A stretch of DNA of 9,498 nt from Acidimicrobiales bacterium (lineage in GTDB: Bacteria; Actinomycetota; Acidimicrobiia; Acidimicrobiales; Acidimicrobilacustridaceae): positions 1 to 9,498 of the forward strand of contig JALQSZ010000047.1 in NCBI GenBank assembly GCA_023264135.1, written 5' to 3'. How positions within the stretch are numbered: the stretch's first letter is position 1; the number at the start of each line of letters is the position of its first letter. The notes beneath the pieces are model-generated. The model did not search any database, had not been told where the DNA came from, and was given only the letters and a program-made list of their open reading frames with translations. Below, piece by piece: positions 6,197-9,498 of the stretch. The translations under genes and the position numbers were made by a program.

Positions 6197-6203
6197 GGGA
6201 GGG
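6197..6203 (+). promoter_or_regulatory. Ribosome binding site deciding the start of the double-TetR gene
   Basis: GGGAGGG lies six bases before the ATG at 6210. A TTG at 6186 in the same frame would lie upstream of this site and inside the palindrome, so the ATG is the better start. Confidence 0.7.
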
Positions 6204-6209
6204 TTGGAG

Positions 6210-7547
6210 ATGACGGCAGCGACAGAAGGCGCGACAGGGACTCGGCAGCGGATCCTCGAGGCGGGAATTGGCCTCTGGGTGGGCCAAGACCCCGCAACAC
6301 TCTTCAGCGGTTTCAGCGTCGCCCGAGTTGCGGAAGCAGCCCATGTGACTCGGTCGACGTTCTACTCCTATTGGCCGTCGACAGCCGAGTACGTCGCCGA
6401 CCTGGTGGCATTTCTCATTGAATTGGACGCAACGAATTACCCGCGCATCGTTGCCGAATCCCCAGAGGACAACACTCCTACTGCTGCGGTCACCGACGTA
6501 CCTGGTCTCATTGTTGAGATCTGTTCGTTCCATCTCAAGGCAGCGATTCGCGACCCAACGCTCGGAGTCCGTCTTGGCTTTCTCTCCAAAGCTGATGATC
6601 CGAGTGTTTCCGCTCCACTCCGAGAGCTCTATCGACGATCGGACGCCCTGCAATACGCATCGTTTGCCGTAAGTCTCAATAGTTGGGGACGCGAACTTCG
6701 TGAACCGTTCACCGAACGCAATATGCAGCTCATCTTTTCGGTGCTGCTTGAAGGACTCGCAAGTCGATATCGACTCGACCCTGATGATTTTCCGCTTGAG
6801 CTTTACGGCTGGACGATCACGATGCTGCTTCCGATGATCACGCGTCGACCCGACGATGATCGCGACCTGTTCGAAATTGTTGATTCGTTGAATAGTTGGC
6901 CAGCAATCGGGCTTTCTACAAAACTTCGCGATCACGAAACGCGGAGCATTCAGTTCAGCCCTCCGATCGCGAGCGGCACGATGCGGGATATCACCATTGC
7001 GATCCGACGACTCCTCGCTCGAGTGAGTTTCGGCGAACTTTCGATGTCGGAAATCGCAGTCGTAACCGGCTATTCCGAACTCACTTTGCTTCAGCTGTTT
7101 GGGTCACGACCGGGTATCGCCTTGTGTTTGCTCTTTATCAATTCCTTTGAGCGATACCAACAGCTCGAGTCCGAAGTTCTTGGACTCGAACGACTTCGCC
7201 TCCTCATCGACATCAATCGCGACGAGCTCAGTCGGAATCCTGCGATCGCACAAAACATGATGCTTCTCCTGGGCGGTCACACCGCACTCCCTCGTATCGA
7301 TCTCATCGACTTCGATCCACGCCCGATGTTCACCGAGGCAGTCAGACAAGCAATCGAACGTGGCGAGTTATCGAGAAATCTTGACCCCATGCAGTTTTCT
7401 GACGTTCTCCAACGAACTCTGTTCATTGAAGGAAGCCAACTCGCCGCCGCAACTCCGGATATCGATACGGTCGAACTGCTCCTGCGGGGAGCAGGAGCAG
7501 TGCCATCCCAACCGCATTCGACCACCACTACCGTTTCTCCATCGTGA
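6210..7547 (+). CDS. Tandem double TetR-family transcriptional regulator
   Basis: A 445-residue regulator, about twice the usual TetR length of 190-220. Residues 11-70 are a classical TetR DNA-binding domain: TRQRILEAGIGLW, then FSVARVAEAAHVTRSTFYSY with the helix-turn-helix and the FY(x)YW hallmark. A ligand-type helical domain follows to about 245. A second, degenerate unit starts at about 258: MRDITIAIRRLLARVSFGEL, then MSEIAVVTGYSELTLLQLFG, where the shape of helices 1-3 is kept but the recognition helix lacks the usual S/T-x-x-x-F-Y-x-Y/H pattern, followed by another helical domain ending near 430. One polypeptide could thus mimic a dimer with one active DNA-binding unit. The palindrome upstream suggests self-regulation. 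The stop overlaps the start of the membrane-protein gene (GTGA), so the two are co-expressed and the membrane protein is a likely target. Confidence 0.88.
   Translation: MTAATEGATGTRQRILEAGIGLWVGQDPATLFSGFSVARVAEAAHVTRSTFYSYWPSTAEYVADLVAFLIELDATNYPRIVAESPEDNTPTAAVTDVPGLIVEICSFHLKAAIRDPTLGVRLGFLSKADDPSVSAPLRELYRRSDALQYASFAVSLNSWGRELREPFTERNMQLIFSVLLEGLASRYRLDPDDFPLELYGWTITMLLPMITRRPDDDRDLFEIVDSLNSWPAIGLSTKLRDHETRSIQFSPPIASGTMRDITIAIRRLLARVSFGELSMSEIAVVTGYSELTLLQLFGSRPGIALCLLFINSFERYQQLESEVLGLERLRLLIDINRDELSRNPAIAQNMMLLLGGHTALPRIDLIDFDPRPMFTEAVRQAIERGELSRNLDPMQFSDVLQRTLFIEGSQLAAATPDIDTVELLLRGAGAVPSQPHSTTTTVSPS
7475..7501 (+). other. Perfect 11-bp inverted repeat (mRNA hairpin) near the end of the double-TetR gene
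   Basis: ACTGCTCCTGC (7475-7485) and GCAGGAGCAGT (7491-7501) are exact reverse complements around a 5-base GGGGA loop. The stem ends 42 bases before the GTG of the next gene. No U-run follows, so it is not an intrinsic terminator. It could act as an RNA-processing or stability element that separates expression of regulator and membrane protein. It is also coding (LLRGAGAV), so chance is possible. Confidence 0.5.
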
Positions 7548-9409
7548 CCGTTTCTACTGCTCACCCCACTGAACTCGACGAGGAGTCGCATTCGCCTTCA
7601 GCATCGACGTGGAGATCGCCGTGGTCGATCGCATGCATCGTTGTTGCCGTCATCCTCACGGCGATCGTTGTCTGGCCCATCGTTGATGCCGGTCGGGCTG
7701 CGCTTGATCTTGTGTGGCGTCCGAGTGGCGATTGGGCGGTGCTCACCCTGCGCGTCGAAGACGTCGGCCGACACACCCCGCTGATTGGCCCCTATTCACG
7801 CTTTGGATGGAATCACCCAGGCCCACTTCTCTATTGGCTCCTTGCTATCCCCTACCACCTCTTCGGCGACAAACCCGAGGCGGTGCTTGCTGCAACAGCG
7901 ACACTGAATGCGCTCTCAGTTGCAGCGCTTAGCGCGATTGCATGGCGTCGCGGTCGCCTTCCGCTCGTTGCGCTCACCATGGGCATGACCGCGATCCTCT
8001 TGCACGCAATGGGTCCAGCAATGCTTCGTGACCCGTGGAATCCCTTCATTACGTTGCTCCCACTCGCGCTCCTCGTTTTTCTTGTGTGGTCAGTCATCGA
8101 AGGCGACTACTGGATGTGGCCACCGCTTGTCTTTGTCGCCTCCTTCGAACTTCAAAGTCACATCGGTTATCTGCCGATGATCGTCATGCTCGGGATCGCA
8201 GTCGTGGCAATCACGTGGCGACGACGCGCGTGGTCGGAGCTGCTGCCCACATCTCAAAACGGGCGATGGTGGGTTGTTGGAGTCTCGATTGCAGTGTTGG
8301 TCCCGTGTTGGCTTCCAGTTGTCGTTGATCAGGTCGCCGGAACCGGCAATCTCGGCGCGATCACGCAGTACTTCCTCTCCCCCGGCGATCAGCCGGCAGG
8401 GTTCAGCACGGCCCTGCATACCGCAGCGAATCAATTGCACGTTCCATCTGCACCGTGGCTGGGACTCGACGAGAAGGCAGGGCTCGACGGAGCACTTCTT
8501 GGCTCTGGGCTCGCTGCACTTTTGCTGCCCATCGGAGCAATGGCCGTTTCAATGTGGTTGGCAATCCGTTTACGCACAGTTCGCGCCGTTCACTTTCAAC
8601 TTGTGGTGATTGCAACGACGCTCGGGGGCGTGATCGCTACTTCCCGAGTGATCGGACCCGTCTTCGACTGGGTTGTTCGTTGGTGGTGGATCCTCGCGTG
8701 TTTGTGGTGGCTCTCGATTTTGTGGGCGGTGTGGTCAGCGCTCGCAACGTTTGTTCGATCGACCACGTCTGATCGCGTCGCAACGGGAACCCTTGCCACG
8801 GTTATGGCAATCGTCGCACTGCTCGCAATTGGGCCCGTCGTCGACGCAGCAGCATCAACGCCGCCGCCCAGCCCATCGACAGGCATCGTTCTCAATGGGT
8901 TCCTTGATCCACTGCTCGCTGCACTCAAAGGATCGGGCCCACTGCTGGTCGTGACCACTGGTTCGGTTCGGGGCGATTACGGAGATGCGATCCGCCTCCA
9001 ACTCGAGCGAGCCGGAATCGACGTCGTTGCCGAATCGAACATGGTGAGTCATCTTGGCCCCGAACGTTCCGAGTCGAGCCGGACGCCGGTTGCGACTCTT
9101 TGGATCGTGAGCGCCGATGCAATCACGCTCTTTGCGTCAGATCCGTCGATGACATTTCTCGCGGGCTGGGACCCACTCACGAAGGAACAACGAGCGCAGT
9201 TCTTCATTGACCAAGCAGCACTCCAGGACCAGTTCATCGCTGCGGGTCGACTCGATTTGGCTGAGGCACTCACGAACGGTTCCGGTGGCGTCGATGCCGA
9301 AGGAAAGACCGTTCCGGGAGTTGATCCTGACCTTGTGGACCGCGTTGAATCCCTGCGACGCAAAGGTGACCCCGTTGCGGTGTTCCTCGGCCCGGCTCGT
9401 TCTTCCTGA
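7544..9409 (+). CDS. Polytopic membrane protein, GT-C glycosyltransferase-like
   Basis: A 621-residue membrane protein with about a dozen hydrophobic segments between residues 27 and 437, then a soluble C-terminal part of about 180 residues. After the first membrane helix a long outer loop holds VEDVGRHTPLIGPYSRFGWN (71-90), followed by HPGP (91-94). Acidic residues in this first loop and a conserved aromatic/HPGP patch resemble GT-C enzymes (PMT/ArnT style), which move sugars from polyprenyl-phosphate donors outside the membrane; Glu72 or Asp73 would be the candidate catalytic acids. Further marks are DPWNP (163-167) and SHIGYLP (205-211). The C-terminal domain has an alternating strand-helix look (PLLVVTTGSV, then LQLERAGIDVVAESN), possibly extracytoplasmic. 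The GTG start overlaps the preceding stop and lacks a ribosome site, implying translational coupling. Membrane location is sure; the enzyme class is tentative and no substrate is suggested. Confidence 0.8.
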   Translation: MTVSTAHPTELDEESHSPSASTWRSPWSIACIVVAVILTAIVVWPIVDAGRAALDLVWRPSGDWAVLTLRVEDVGRHTPLIGPYSRFGWNHPGPLLYWLLAIPYHLFGDKPEAVLAATATLNALSVAALSAIAWRRGRLPLVALTMGMTAILLHAMGPAMLRDPWNPFITLLPLALLVFLVWSVIEGDYWMWPPLVFVASFELQSHIGYLPMIVMLGIAVVAITWRRRAWSELLPTSQNGRWWVVGVSIAVLVPCWLPVVVDQVAGTGNLGAITQYFLSPGDQPAGFSTALHTAANQLHVPSAPWLGLDEKAGLDGALLGSGLAALLLPIGAMAVSMWLAIRLRTVRAVHFQLVVIATTLGGVIATSRVIGPVFDWVVRWWWILACLWWLSILWAVWSALATFVRSTTSDRVATGTLATVMAIVALLAIGPVVDAAASTPPPSPSTGIVLNGFLDPLLAALKGSGPLLVVTTGSVRGDYGDAIRLQLERAGIDVVAESNMVSHLGPERSESSRTPVATLWIVSADAITLFASDPSMTFLAGWDPLTKEQRAQFFIDQAALQDQFIAAGRLDLAEALTNGSGGVDAEGKTVPGVDPDLVDRVESLRRKGDPVAVFLGPARSS

Positions 9410-9498
9410 GTTCCGTCGACGCGGGATTCGACCGCATTCGAAGGCGATGTCAGCGCTGGCTCTCAGGAGTGGTTGACTTGCTCGGTGCTGAATGTCCG
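9410..9498. other. Unassigned stretch after the membrane-protein gene
   Basis: I see no gene, terminator hairpin with U-run, or repeat of note in these 89 bases. A TTGACT (9473-9478) resembles a -35 box, but no -10 at the right distance is inside the window. One minus-strand frame is open here but runs on into the antisense of the membrane-protein gene, so I do not call it. Confidence 0.5.

Noticed and set aside
6186..6209. TTG at 6186 as start of the double-TetR gene
   Set aside because: It precedes the clear GGGAGGG ribosome site and lies inside the palindrome; ATG 6210 is correctly spaced.
6192..6935. 247-codon minus-strand frame opposite the double-TetR gene
   Set aside because: Its product has irregular composition with many Cys/Arg/Ser and no fold, and it lies fully inside a well-supported gene on the other strand.
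1..9498. Mobile element, phage, CRISPR or defence genes
   Set aside because: No transposase, integrase, long terminal repeats, repeat-spacer array or recognisable defence domain was seen; all large frames have other explanations.

Overview
The window looks like chromosomal DNA of a high-GC Gram-positive bacterium, most likely an actinomycetote of the Acidimicrobiia type. This is inferred from protein character (SARP-type winged helix, TetR regulators, GT-C-like membrane proteins, DUF1622), frequent GTG starts, apparently leaderless starts, and a moderate GC content judged by eye. No database search was possible. There are eight coding regions (one cut by the left edge), one riboswitch, and no sign of an insertion sequence, phage, tRNA, rRNA or CRISPR array.

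Left third, minus strand (1-2980): a thiamine salvage operon. It reads from right to left: a TPP riboswitch (2873-2970), thiamine diphosphokinase (thiN, to 2119), a lipoprotein thiamine-binding protein (thiB-like, 1001-2122) and the membrane permease (thiP-like, 1-1022, running off the window). The genes overlap (ATGA between thiN and thiB; about 22 nt between thiB and thiP). An ATPase subunit probably follows beyond base 1. The operon imports thiamine, converts it to the cofactor TPP, and is probably shut down by TPP. Just upstream on the same strand is a DUF1622 membrane protein (3024-3392).

Middle, plus strand (3496-4797): an acyl-CoA dehydrogenase, divergent from the DUF1622 gene, then a 38-residue single-pass membrane protein. 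Both have a -10-like hexamer exactly six bases before the ATG, which suggests leaderless mRNAs.

Right half (4822-9409): a divergent regulatory locus. On the minus strand is a 426-residue protein with a helical-repeat body and a C-terminal SARP/BTAD-type winged helix. On the plus strand is an unusual 445-residue protein made of two tandem TetR units, overlapping by GTGA a 621-residue polytopic membrane protein that resembles GT-C glycosyltransferases. The shared 107-bp intergenic region holds a direct repeat with an 11-bp pitch (as SARP proteins prefer) and a 7+4+7 palindrome (as TetR proteins prefer). A perfect 11-bp hairpin lies in the end of the regulator gene, just before the membrane-protein start. 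This locus is the best candidate for an undescribed system in the window.
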